The translations under genes were made by a program, and so were the position numbers. Under the pieces are notes generated by a model. It was not told the origin of the DNA. It searched no databases and saw nothing but the letters and a program-made list of their open reading frames with translations. From Bacillota bacterium (GTDB taxonomy: Bacteria; Bacillota; Clostridia; Christensenellales; Aristaeellaceae), in assembly GCA_023402355.1 (NCBI GenBank), contig JAEXCG010000104.1:1-64000 (forward strand): a stretch of DNA of 64,000 nucleotides, in the 5' to 3' direction. Below, piece by piece: positions 34,234 through 41,915 of this stretch (positions are counted from its first letter, which is position 1; the number at the start of each line of letters is the position of its first letter).

Positions 34234-34890
34234 TCAGAGCGGCCGTTCTTTCTCGCTCCACTCTCCGAAATACCGATTCGCCGCATCGAAAATTTTCTCG
34301 TCGATCAGCGGCACCCCCATTTTCTCGAGCATTTGGGCGATAAATGCGAATTTGCGCTGCATCTCTTCCGCCGAAGCGGGAAAGACCGAGGGCGCCAGCC
34401 ACAGGTCGGACAGCAGCGGAATCACCTCCGCCAGCTCCCTCGCGTATTCCGTGTGTATCGAACCGTCACGCTTGCCCTCCTCGATGAGCCTGAGCCACTG
34501 AGGCGCGAGCACACGCCTGCCGGATTCGATCAGGCGGGCCAGAATCGCCGGGTTTTTCAGGATCGGAAGCGCCTGCTTGCCCAGTCGGATGCGCTCGCCG
34601 TCCGCCTGATTCAGCAAAATGACGGCGCGCATCTTTTGCAGGCCGTTTAGGTCCGTGAGATTGCGAACGGCCTCGAAGGGGTTGTTTTCGAAGAACATCT
34701 GGTCGCTCACCGCGTCCATGATTTCCTCCTTGGACTTGAAGTGATGATAAATCGCCCCCTTCGTAAGCCCGCCGAGCCCGTCGACGATGTCCTGAATGGT
34801 GGTCTCCTCATATCCCTTTTCCATGAAGAGGCGCCTGGCCGTCTCCAAGATCTTTTCGACGGTCACCTCTGGATACTTGTTGCGGGCCAC
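34234..34890 (-). CDS. TetR family transcriptional regulator
   Basis: 218 aa. The helix-turn-helix is in YEETTIQDIVDGLGGLTKGA (about 27-46), followed by IYHHFKSKEEIMDAV, standard for the family; the ligand domain is the rest. The start is GTG at 34890 with GGGAGG seven bases upstream. Two copies of a 19-bp dyad, one before this gene and one before the MFS operon that follows, point to autorepression and pump control. The inducer is unknown. Confidence 0.9.
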   Translation of the reverse strand: MARNKYPEVTVEKILETARRLFMEKGYEETTIQDIVDGLGGLTKGAIYHHFKSKEEIMDAVSDQMFFENNPFEAVRNLTDLNGLQKMRAVILLNQADGERIRLGKQALPILKNPAILARLIESGRRVLAPQWLRLIEEGKRDGSIHTEYARELAEVIPLLSDLWLAPSVFPASAEEMQRKFAFIAQMLEKMGVPLIDEKIFDAANRYFGEWSEKERPL

Positions 34891-34909
34891 GTGTATCCCT
34901 CCCGGCGTT

Positions 34910-34960
34910 TACATTCATTCGGTATGTATCTATTATAGCCGCAATGCTTCGTTATGTCAA
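34910..34960 (-). promoter_or_regulatory. Consensus promoter and operator of the tetR gene
   Basis: Minus strand TTGACA (34960-34955), 17-bp spacer, TATAAT (34937-34932). The operator TACATTCATTCGGTATGTA (34910-34928) lies just downstream of the -10, where bound TetR would block transcription. Confidence 0.85.
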
Positions 34961-34973
34961 GGTAATTTACGCG

Positions 34974-35012
34974 ACAAAAAAGGAGGCGTCGCGCTTTCAA
35001 AGCGACGTCTCC
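34974..35012 (-). terminator. Terminator of the phosphoribosyltransferase gene
   Basis: The 11-bp stem GGAGGCGTCGC (34982-34992)/GCGACGTCTCC (35002-35012) with one G-T pair; the minus strand continues with six T residues. Confidence 0.85.
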
Positions 35013-35033
35013 GCCGTTGAATTCTGCCCCGCC

Positions 35034-35591
35034 TTACGCCTTGACCGTACCGTCCGGGTTGAAGAGCGGCAGCGGCTCCAGATAGCGAATGTCCTTGCGG
35101 CCCTGCGCGTCGCCCTCCGCGAGGATCGCCATGCGGCCTACGACCTCGCCGCCCGCCTGATGCACGAGCTCCTCCACCGCGTGCAGCGATTCGCCGGTCG
35201 AAATCACGTCGTCCACGATCAGGATGCGCTTTCCCTTGATGAGCGCGGCATCCTCGCCGTCCAGATAGAGGCGCTGCACGTGGTCCGTCGTGATGGAGCG
35301 CACCTCTACGGAAAATACGTCGCGCATGTAGAGCTTGGCGCTCTTGCGGGCTAGGAGGTACTTGTTCTGCCCGCTCTGACGCGCCATTTCGTAAACGAGC
35401 GGGATGCCCTTGGACTCCGCCGTGATCATATAATCGTATTCGGGCGCTAGCTTGAGCAGCTCCCTCGCGCAGGCCACCGTCAGCTCCACGTCGCCGAAGA
35501 TGACGAACGCGCCGATGGAAAGCGTATCGTCTACCTTGCACAGCGGCAGGTCGCGCTCGACCCCCGCGATGGTCATATGATGCTTCATCAT
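35034..35591 (-). CDS. Adenine phosphoribosyltransferase-like protein
   Basis: 185 aa type I phosphoribosyltransferase. The PRPP loop is ILIVDDVISTGES (about 122-134); YMITAESKGIPLVYEMA (about 53-69) and the hood region near 80-100 follow the Apt/Xpt pattern. It makes a purine nucleotide from a free base and PRPP. Purine specificity cannot be fixed: it could be adenine or a related base. AGAGG stands nine bases before the ATG. Confidence 0.82.
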   Translation of the reverse strand: MMKHHMTIAGVERDLPLCKVDDTLSIGAFVIFGDVELTVACARELLKLAPEYDYMITAESKGIPLVYEMARQSGQNKYLLARKSAKLYMRDVFSVEVRSITTDHVQRLYLDGEDAALIKGKRILIVDDVISTGESLHAVEELVHQAGGEVVGRMAILAEGDAQGRKDIRYLEPLPLFNPDGTVKA

Positions 35592-35702
35592 CTGTCAAAA
35601 CCTCTTTTCATCGTATCGACGCGCGGCAAACGCCGCGCTGTTCTTCCTCTTCGTATTATAGCGTCTTTGGCAAAAATGTCAACGCAAACCGATTCGGCGC
35701 GC

Positions 35703-35732
35703 TTCTCATCATTTTCTCATCTGATTCTCACC
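35703..35732 (+). promoter_or_regulatory. Three TTCTCAYC direct repeats with 11-bp spacing
   Basis: TTCTCATC (35703-35710), TTCTCATC (35714-35721), TTCTCACC (35725-35732). Starts are exactly 11 bp apart, one helical turn, and the last copy ends 9 bp before the -35. This is the layout bound by OmpR/PhoP-type response regulators as activators. Confidence 0.6.
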
Positions 35733-35741
35733 TCTCTCTTT

Positions 35742-35770
35742 TTGCATTTTGTCCCCTCCTGTCGTATGAT
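35742..35770 (+). promoter_or_regulatory. Promoter of the 78-aa membrane protein
   Basis: TTGCAT (35742-35747), 17-bp spacer, TATGAT (35765-35770), 28 bp before the start. Confidence 0.75.
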
Positions 35771-35797
35771 AGGGACATAAGAGAGGGAGGTATTTAC

Positions 35798-36034
35798 ATG
35801 AGCTGGCTTTTCGCTCCGTTCGCTTTTATCTTTTCCCTGATCGGCGGTCTGTTTGCCGCCGTCGGTTTTCTCATCATGTTGGTTCTCTCCCTTGTCGGGC
35901 GCTTCATCGGCTTCATCATCGGCGCCGCGCTGGCGACGGTGGGCGTGGGCCTTTCGCTGACCGGCATAGGGCTCATCATCGGCGTGCCGCTCGCGCTTTT
36001 CGGCGGCGCGATGGCCGTCAAGGCGATCTTCTGA
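35798..36034 (+). CDS. Small glycine-rich membrane protein
   Basis: 78 aa, almost wholly hydrophobic: three membrane segments with many Gly (FSLIGGLFAAVGFLIMLVL, LVGRFIGFIIGAALATVGVG, GLIIGVPLALFGGAMAVKA). GAGGGAGG precedes the ATG. Not assigned. Its promoter carries response-regulator-like repeats, so an envelope-stress role is a reasonable guess. It ends just before the terminator that flanks the second dispersed element. Confidence 0.75.
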   Translation: MSWLFAPFAFIFSLIGGLFAAVGFLIMLVLSLVGRFIGFIIGAALATVGVGLSLTGIGLIIGVPLALFGGAMAVKAIF

Positions 36035-36062
36035 TAGATTGAACGTTTATTAGGCAAAAAAC

Positions 36063-36286
36063 GCGAAGGCAGCCGCCTTCGCGCAGATTGTCGAAAAAGC
36101 CATCGAAGACAGAGAAACCAAAAGCCGTCTGCAAGACTGCAATCGTATCGCCCGGCTTTGCCGGGCGGGCGGGGCTTTTTCCGTAGCAAAACGCAGTTTT
36201 GCGAAGCGAAAAAATTACCCGTAAACTCGAGAAAGTGGCATACGCCACTTTCTCGACACGCTGAGCGAAGGCAGCCGCCTTCGCGC
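36063..36286 (-). mobile_element. Terminator-flanked hairpin element, copy 2
   Basis: Between convergent genes (78-aa protein and phosphoglucomutase). A 180-bp core (36085-36264) lies between two perfect 22-bp repeats (36063-36084 and 36265-36286), each the GCGAAGGC...GCCTTCGC stem of the bidirectional terminator. Near its end is the hairpin TCGAGAAAGTGGC (36227-36239), loop ATAC, GCCACTTTCTCGA (36244-36256). Inner hairpins are CCCGGC-TTT-GCCGGG (around 36151-36166) and GCAAAAC-GCA-GTTTTGC. Orientation is opposite to copy 1. No intact ORF. Confidence 0.82.
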
Positions 36287-36291
36287 TTTTT

Positions 36292-37965
36292 TTACCCTAA
36301 AATTCGCTCGTTTACCTCTTCCGCCATCGCGTCCAGCAGCGCCTGCGCGCTGATGGGGTCGTCCGCGCGCGCGCTGAGGTATACCTTGACCTTCGGCTCC
36401 GTGCCGGATGGGCGGACGATGGCCTTAAGCCCATTTTCCGTCGCGTAGGAGAGCACGTCGCTTTCCGGCAGGCCCTCGATTCCGGCGCTGTAATCCTTCG
36501 TCGTGCGCACCCGCGCGCCCGCCAGGTCCTCGATGGGTTCCTCCCGCAGCGAGGCCATTACGCGCCGCATCTCCTCCATCGGCACCGCGCCCGTGATGTC
36601 GAAGTTGAGCAGCCGGTTTTCCATGTGGCCGTACCTGGCGTACAAATCGTCCATGGCGTCCCTCAGCGTGCGCCCCTCCGCCGCGTAGGTCTGCGCCATT
36701 TCCGCCACCAGCATACAGGCCATCACGCCGTCCTTGTCGCGCACATGCGTGCCCGCAAGGTATCCGCAGCTTTCCTCAAAGCCGAACACGTAGCGGCCTT
36801 CCTCGCCCGCGCGCTCCAGCCTGCCGATGGTCTCCCCGATGTACTTAAAGCCCGTCAGCACCTCGACGACCTCCGCGCCGTATTCCGCCGCGATCGCAAA
36901 GGCCAGATCGCTGGTCACGATCGTCTTGACCACCACCGGATGCTCGGGCAGCGTTCCCTGAGCCTTGCGCGTGCGCAGGATGTATTCGAGCAGCAGCAGC
37001 CCCACCTCGTTGCCCGTCAGCACGCTGTACGCGCCGCTACGGTTGCGCACGGCGACGCCGACGCGGTCGCAGTCCGGGTCGGTCGCGATGAGCAGGTCCG
37101 TCTGTTCCTGCGCAGCGGTCTCCAGCGCGAGCGACAGCGCCTCCCGAAGCTCCGGGTTCGGCTTGGGGCAGGTCGGGAAGTCGCCGTCTGGCGTGCATTG
37201 CTCCGTCACCTCGACCCGCTCGACGCCCTCCATGCGGTCGAGCACGCTGCGCACAGGCTCCAATCCGGTTCCGTAAAGGGGCGTGTAGACGAGGCGAAGC
37301 TTCGTCCTTTCAGTCGGGTTTACCCGGCAGGAAAGGGTCTTTTCGACGAACGCGTCGTACACGTCCTGCGAAATGTCGACGAGCAGGCCGCGCTCGCGCG
37401 CTTCCTCCGGCGCAAGCCAGGACAGGCTCGCATAGGCCACCTCGCCGATGCAGGACGTAATGGCGTCCGCCGCAGCTTCCGTGATCTGGCATCCGTCCGC
37501 CCCGTACACCTTGTAGCCGTTATACTGGGCGGGATTATGGCTCGCCGTGATGACGATGCCCGCGTCGCACCCGAGCATCCGCACCGCAAACGAGAGCATC
37601 GGCGTGGGCATCAGGCGCGGATACACGTGCGCGCAAACGCCGTTTTTCGCCAGCACCCCCGCGGCGATAAGCGCAAACGCCTTCGAGCAATGGCGGGAAT
37701 CGTAAGCAATCGCGACGTTCTTGCCGCCGTTCTGCCTTAAATAACGAGAGAGCCCCTGCGTGGCGCGCGCCACGGTATAGGCGTTCATGCGGTTCGTTCC
37801 GACGCCCAGCACGCCACGCAGACCGCCCGTGCCGAAAGCGAGCTCGCTGCCAAAATGTCCGGCCAGCTCCAGCGGGTGGCTCAGCACCTCGCGCGCCTTG
37901 GCGCGCGTCTCCTCATCAAAGGTCGGATGGGTTGCCCAAAGCTCCGCCATCTCATGACTGGTCAT
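36292..37965 (-). CDS. Phosphoglucomutase/phosphomannomutase (PgcA type)
   Basis: 557 aa, alpha-D-phosphohexomutase family, usual length for PgcA. The phosphoserine loop is ITASHNPAQYNGYKVYG (about 139-155), the metal site is ATDPDCDRVGVAV (about 298-310), the sugar loop is GFEESCGYL (about 398) and the phosphate-binding loop is VRPSGTEPKVKVYL (about 518-531). It interconverts glucose 1- and 6-phosphate for polysaccharide and lipid-sugar precursors. It is a single gene that ends at the terminator used by element copy 2. Confidence 0.93.
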   Translation of the reverse strand: MTSHEMAELWATHPTFDEETRAKAREVLSHPLELAGHFGSELAFGTGGLRGVLGVGTNRMNAYTVARATQGLSRYLRQNGGKNVAIAYDSRHCSKAFALIAAGVLAKNGVCAHVYPRLMPTPMLSFAVRMLGCDAGIVITASHNPAQYNGYKVYGADGCQITEAAADAITSCIGEVAYASLSWLAPEEARERGLLVDISQDVYDAFVEKTLSCRVNPTERTKLRLVYTPLYGTGLEPVRSVLDRMEGVERVEVTEQCTPDGDFPTCPKPNPELREALSLALETAAQEQTDLLIATDPDCDRVGVAVRNRSGAYSVLTGNEVGLLLLEYILRTRKAQGTLPEHPVVVKTIVTSDLAFAIAAEYGAEVVEVLTGFKYIGETIGRLERAGEEGRYVFGFEESCGYLAGTHVRDKDGVMACMLVAEMAQTYAAEGRTLRDAMDDLYARYGHMENRLLNFDITGAVPMEEMRRVMASLREEPIEDLAGARVRTTKDYSAGIEGLPESDVLSYATENGLKAIVRPSGTEPKVKVYLSARADDPISAQALLDAMAEEVNERILG

Positions 37966-38079
37966 AGTCCCTTTCTTCCTTTCCAGCGCCCACGCCGCAC
38001 GGCGTAACAGGGCGCGTCCTCAACCGTATTCCATAAGCATGCCTATTCTACCACATCCGTCCGACGCCGTCCAGTAGCG

Positions 38080-38108
38080 TTGACATTTCCATGCTCGGCC
38101 CTTATACT
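38080..38108 (+). promoter_or_regulatory. Promoter of dut
   Basis: TTGACA (38080-38085), 17-bp spacer, TATACT (38103-38108), 36 bp before the start. Confidence 0.85.
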
Positions 38109-38144
38109 GTCTTGTACGCCACTTTTAAGGAAAGGACGAACTTC

Positions 38145-38666
38145 ATGCAACGCATCGCACAGTTTGAAAAGGTATCCCGCGAACGCTTCCGCGCCGACTG
38201 GGCCGCGCTCCATCCCGCGCAGGCGCACGAAGCTGATGCGCTTTACGACGCCCTCCTTCTGCCCCGCCGCGCTACCCGCGGCTCCGCGGGCTACGACTTT
38301 TACCTACCCTGCGACCTGACGCTCGCGCCCGGCGCGGGGCTTCTGCTGCCGACCGGCATACGCGCGCGCATCGAGTCGGGCTGGGTGCTCCTGCTCATGC
38401 CCCGCAGCAGCCTCGGCTTTAAATTTCGCCTGCAGCTGAACAACACGGTCGGGGTGATCGACAGCGACTACTACCATTCCGACAACGAGGGGCATATCAT
38501 GGCCAAGCTGCTCAACGACGGGCGCGAGGGCAAGGCGCTCGTGCTCAAGGCGGGCACCGCGTTCATGCAGGGGTTGTTTCTGCCCTTCGGTATCACGGAG
38601 GACGACGACGCCGTACAGGTGCGCAACGGCGGCATCGGTTCCACCAGCGAGGCGGTGAGGGCATGA
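38145..38666 (+). CDS. dut: Deoxyuridine 5'-triphosphate nucleotidohydrolase (dUTPase)
   Basis: 173 aa from ATG 38145, which follows AAGGAAAGGA; an ATG at 38091 lies in the promoter. All five dUTPase motifs can be traced: GSAGYDFY, MPRSSLGF, NTVGVIDSDYYH, FMQGLFLPF (in place of the RIAQ type) and RNGGIGSTS. It splits dUTP to dUMP and pyrophosphate, which keeps uracil out of DNA. The 3' end overlaps the next gene by four bases (ATGA). Confidence 0.9.
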   Translation: MQRIAQFEKVSRERFRADWAALHPAQAHEADALYDALLLPRRATRGSAGYDFYLPCDLTLAPGAGLLLPTGIRARIESGWVLLLMPRSSLGFKFRLQLNNTVGVIDSDYYHSDNEGHIMAKLLNDGREGKALVLKAGTAFMQGLFLPFGITEDDDAVQVRNGGIGSTSEAVRA

Positions 38667-39148
38667 GCCGTCTTCAAAATCCACAGGCGCTGGCTGCGCA
38701 GCTTCGCGCGCTGATCGAGGGGGAGACGCATCCCCTCGTCAACCTCGCCAACGCCGCCGCCCTGCTCTATGAAGAGCTGGGCGACGTGAATTGGTGCGGC
38801 TTTTACCTGATGGACGGCGGCGAGCTCGTGCTCGGCCCCTTCTGCGGCAGGCCCGCCTGCCGGCGCATCGCGCTTTCGCGCGGCGTGTGCGGAGCGGCGG
38901 CAAGCCGGGGCGAAACGCTCTGCGTGCCGGACGTCCACGCCTTCCCCGGGCACATCGCCTGCGACAGCGCCTCGCGCTCTGAACTCGTCGTCCCGCTCCT
39001 GCACGAGGGCAGGGTCATCGGCGTGCTGGACGTCGACAGCCCGCTGCAAGCGCGCTTCGGCGCGTGCGAGCGGGAGGTTCTGGAGGACGCTGCGAGCGCG
39101 CTCACCGCCTCGTGCGACTGGGCGCACGCCGGGTACAGCCTGAGGTAG
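38663..39148 (+). CDS. msrC: Free methionine-(R)-sulfoxide reductase (GAF domain)
   Basis: 161 aa, a single GAF domain of the fRMsr family. The three functional Cys are seen in GRPACRRIALSRGVCGAA and HIACDSASRSELVVPL. It reduces free methionine R-sulfoxide with thioredoxin and so repairs oxidised methionine. It is coupled to dut by a four-base overlap. The gene ends 66 bp before the terminator repeat of element copy 3. Confidence 0.88.
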   Translation: MSRLQNPQALAAQLRALIEGETHPLVNLANAAALLYEELGDVNWCGFYLMDGGELVLGPFCGRPACRRIALSRGVCGAAASRGETLCVPDVHAFPGHIACDSASRSELVVPLLHEGRVIGVLDVDSPLQARFGACEREVLEDAASALTASCDWAHAGYSLR

Positions 39149-39214
39149 CGGCGGCCTCAACCCGTACCGCGCATGCCGTCGAGGGCTGCAAAGTGCAAAC
39201 TTTAAGCAAATAAA

Positions 39215-39461
39215 ACAGACCTTGAGCGCCAAAGCCTCAAGGCCTGTTTTATTGTAGACAAACCCATCGAAGACAGAGAAACCAAAAGCCGTCTGCAAGA
39301 CTGCATCGCATCGCCCGGCTTTGCCGGGCGTGCGGGGCTTTTTCCGGAGCAAAACGCAGTTTTGCGGAGCGAAAAAATACCCATAATCTCGACAAAGTGG
39401 CCTATGCCACTTTGTCGACACGCTGACAGACCTTGAGCGCCAAAGCCTCAAGGCCTGTTTT
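39215..39461 (-). mobile_element. Terminator-flanked hairpin element, copy 3
   Basis: Between convergent genes (msrC and the SH3 protein). A 175-bp core (39251-39425) lies between two perfect 36-bp direct repeats (39215-39250, 39426-39461), each a whole terminator stem-loop, CAGACCTTGAG...CTCAAGGCCTG with T tract. The terminal hairpin is TCGACAAAGTGGC (39389-39401), loop CTAT, GCCACTTTGTCGA (39406-39418). Same orientation as copy 2 and about 90% alike. A one-base deletion near 39306 relative to copies 1 and 2 shifts any frame, so it is not a coding unit. Confidence 0.85.
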
Positions 39462-39467
39462 CTGCAT

Positions 39468-40289
39468 TTATGGGGCGACGCTCACGCCGGACCCGATTCC
39501 CGACGCGGACGCGCCCGTACCGATCGCAGGGCCCGTTTCCGTCGGGTAAGCGCCTGACCCAAGCTCAGGATCGGCCCCCGTCCAACGTGCGCCCGCGCCG
39601 ATCGCGGGACCGACGTCCTTCTCGTCCTCCTGTGGTCTAACGTAGGCGCTCGCCATGTAGCCCACCTCGCCGTCCACGACGACCTTGCACCAGTCCAGCC
39701 CGTCGATCAGGGTAATGACCTTCGTCCCCTTTCGGACGGTGCGGATGACGTCCGCTCGCTTGGACGGGCCCACGCGCAGGTGCACGTTGGAACGGATGAC
39801 GTTCTCCTCCCAGACCTGCTGGCCGTCCAGACGGATCAGGCCGTTCGACATGTAGCCGATCGTGTTCCCATCCACGCGCACCTTGGCGAAGATGTTTCCG
39901 TAATCCAGAATTTCCACGCGCGTGCCCGTGCCGTAGCGCGCGATGACGGCATAATTTGTCGCAGGGCCCGTGCGCAGGTTCACGTATTTCCTGCCGTTTT
40001 CCACCGTTCCCCAGGTGCCCAGCCTGCCGTCGTCCACGGTCAGGTAGCCGGACGCCATGTAACCCGTGCGGCCCTGCTCGTCCATTACGCGGTAAAAAGG
40101 ACCGCTGCCGTCCAGGATCTCCACCCAGGTCCCCGTCGGGTACGAAGCGATTACCCGCGCCTCGTAGTCCGGCCGCTCGCGCATGTTCAGCCTGCCGCCG
40201 TGGATGATCCCATAATCCGCCAGGGTGCAGACCGGCAGCAGCAACAGCAGCGCCGCCAGACAAAGGAATCCCCGTTTTTTCTCTCGCAT
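39468..40289 (-). CDS. Secreted protein with three bacterial SH3 domains
   Basis: 273 aa from ATG 40289 (AGGAGA upstream) with a signal peptide (GFLCLAALLLLLPVCTLA). Three SH3b modules follow: RLNMRERPDYEARVIASYP (about 35), YVNLRTGPATNYAVIARYG (about 100) and NVHLRVGPSKRADVIRTV (about 170). The C-terminal 50 residues are a Gly/Ala/Thr-rich repeat with GPAIGTG-like units. SH3b modules bind peptidoglycan peptides. There is no catalytic domain, so it is probably a wall-bound adaptor. Confidence 0.85.
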   Translation of the reverse strand: MREKKRGFLCLAALLLLLPVCTLADYGIIHGGRLNMRERPDYEARVIASYPTGTWVEILDGSGPFYRVMDEQGRTGYMASGYLTVDDGRLGTWGTVENGRKYVNLRTGPATNYAVIARYGTGTRVEILDYGNIFAKVRVDGNTIGYMSNGLIRLDGQQVWEENVIRSNVHLRVGPSKRADVIRTVRKGTKVITLIDGLDWCKVVVDGEVGYMASAYVRPQEDEKDVGPAIGAGARWTGADPELGSGAYPTETGPAIGTGASASGIGSGVSVAP

Positions 40290-40398
40290 GTTTTTCTCCT
40301 CATCCGATCGTGCATTCGCCCATTTATGGACGGTCTCTCGGCTTCTCAGTCTAGCACGCCTGCGCCGCCGCGTCAACGCAGCTTGGCCGTTTTGCGGC

Positions 40399-41784
40399 TT
40401 ACATCTTGCGTTGCACGTGCAAGCCTTTCCCGCCGCCCAGCACGGGATCTCGCCGCGCGACGTGCAGCAGCAGCAAAACCGCGGCTACCGCCGCCGCGCT
40501 CTCGGCGATGGGGAACGTAATCCACACGCCCATGAGCCCCATCGAGCGGGAAAGGAGCGCGGAAAGCGGCAGGGTGATGGCGAACTGGCGCAGCAGGGAT
40601 ACGCACAGGCTCTGTGGTCCCTTGCCCATCGCCTCAAAGAGCGCCGCGAACACGACGCCTACGGTCGAGATCACGTAGCTGGAAGCGATGACCCTAAGCG
40701 CCGTCACGCCCATGCGCATCGCCTCTTCTTCTACGCTGAACAGCGAAAGGATCGGCCCCGGCAGGCATTCAAAGAGCAGCGTGCCCGCCGCCATCATGCC
40801 GGCGGTGAGCGCGAGCGTGCAGCCAAGCGCCTGCATCATGCGCGCCCGGTCGTTCGCGCCGTAATTGTAGCTGATGATCGGCCGCGCCCCCTGAATCAGC
40901 CCGTTGGAGGGCATGTAGACGAACGTCTGCAGCTTGTAATAGACGCCGAAGACCGCGACCGCCGCGCCGGAGAGCCCGGAAAGAATCGCGTTGAGCCCCA
41001 TCACCAGCACCGATGAGAGCGAATTCATCACCGCCGAGGGGATGCCCACCTGATAGATGCGCCCGATCAGCAGCCCCGACGGCGCGAAGGAACGGCGGTG
41101 CAACCTGATGGCGCAGTGGCGCGACAAAAGCACGCCGACGGAGAGCATGCAGGCCGCCACCTGGCCGATGACCGTCGCGACGGCCGCGCCCCGCACGCCC
41201 ATCGCGGGCACGGGGCCGAGCCCGAAGATGAAAATCGGGTCGAGTACGATGTTGATGACCGCGCCCACGGCCTGCAGAATCATCGGGGCGATCATGTTGC
41301 CCGTTGCCTGCAATATCTTTTCGATGGTGATGTGAAAGAGTTGGCCGAAGGCGAACGCCATGACGACGGAGGCGTATTCCACGCCGTACCGACGGATCGC
41401 TTCATCCGGCGTGAACATCGCGAAAAAGGGGCGCACGACCAGAAAGCTGAGCACAAAGAACAGCAGCGCGTGCAGCGCGCTCAGCAAGAGCCCCTGCGCT
41501 GCGGCGTTTTCCGCCGCGCGCCGGTCGCTCGCCCCCAGGCTGCGCGAGATGACGGAGCCCAGGCCCACGCCCGTGCCCACGGAAACCGCGAGGATGATGT
41601 TTTGAAGCGGAAAAGCCAGCGACACCGCCGTCAGCGCGTCCTGACCGATGCGCGCGACGAAGACGCTGTCCACGACGTTGTAGAGCGATTGTATCAACAT
41701 CGAAAGCATCGGCGGAAAGGACATGGAAAGCAGCAGCGGCAGCATGGGACGCGTGCCCATGGCATCGACGGACGACCTTTGCAT
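40399..41784 (-). CDS. MATE family efflux transporter
   Basis: 461 aa from ATG 41784 with AAGGAGA upstream. Twelve membrane segments in two pseudo-repeats; the first opens PMLPLLLSMSFPPMLSMLIQ with SLYNVVDSVFVARIG, typical of MATE. It exports cationic drugs or metabolites in exchange for Na or H. The leader before it is strongly structured (41809-41870), which suggests control by an RNA switch. The promoter lies inside the terminator of the upstream rubrerythrin gene. Confidence 0.9.
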   Translation of the reverse strand: MQRSSVDAMGTRPMLPLLLSMSFPPMLSMLIQSLYNVVDSVFVARIGQDALTAVSLAFPLQNIILAVSVGTGVGLGSVISRSLGASDRRAAENAAAQGLLLSALHALLFFVLSFLVVRPFFAMFTPDEAIRRYGVEYASVVMAFAFGQLFHITIEKILQATGNMIAPMILQAVGAVINIVLDPIFIFGLGPVPAMGVRGAAVATVIGQVAACMLSVGVLLSRHCAIRLHRRSFAPSGLLIGRIYQVGIPSAVMNSLSSVLVMGLNAILSGLSGAAVAVFGVYYKLQTFVYMPSNGLIQGARPIISYNYGANDRARMMQALGCTLALTAGMMAAGTLLFECLPGPILSLFSVEEEAMRMGVTALRVIASSYVISTVGVVFAALFEAMGKGPQSLCVSLLRQFAITLPLSALLSRSMGLMGVWITFPIAESAAAVAAVLLLLHVARRDPVLGGGKGLHVQRKM

Positions 41785-41808
41785 GAGTAATTCTCCTTCC
41801 AAATGAAA

Positions 41809-41870
41809 GGACGAGGCCACGCAATCGCCTCATTTTAGTCTCAGAAATGAGGAAATCTGTAGCCTCGCCC
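41809..41870 (-). ncRNA. Structured 5' leader RNA of the MATE gene (candidate riboswitch)
   Basis: In the minus-strand transcript a 12-bp outer stem pairs GGGCGAGGCUAC (41870-41859) with GUGGCCUCGUCC (41820-41809), with two G-U pairs. An asymmetric internal loop (AGAUUU / CGAUUGC) leads to an 8-bp stem CCUCAUUU/AAAUGAGG... formed by 41852-41845 and 41835-41828, with a 9-nt loop. It starts about 10 nt after the predicted transcription start and ends 25 nt before the coding start. No T tract follows, so control of ribosome access is more likely than termination. I do not recognise it as a known class. Confidence 0.55.
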
Positions 41871-41886
41871 TTTGCGAAACGGTTAT

Positions 41887-41915
41887 ACTATAACATAAAA
41901 GCGCCCGGCTCGCAA
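41887..41915 (-). promoter_or_regulatory. Promoter of the MATE gene
   Basis: Minus strand TTGCGA (41915-41910), 17-bp spacer, TATAGT (41892-41887). It overlaps the rubrerythrin terminator hairpin. Confidence 0.6.

Noticed and set aside
36018..36248. Open frames within the three dispersed elements that share FSLRKTAFCxGKSP
   Set aside because: The similarity follows the DNA repeat. Copy 3 has a frame-shifting single-base deletion and copy 1 diverges after GKSP, so the pattern of change is not that of a protein.
19882..39461. CRISPR array or group II intron as explanation of the repeats
   Set aside because: Three units lie kilobases apart with no spacer pattern, no intron domain V and no reverse transcriptase.
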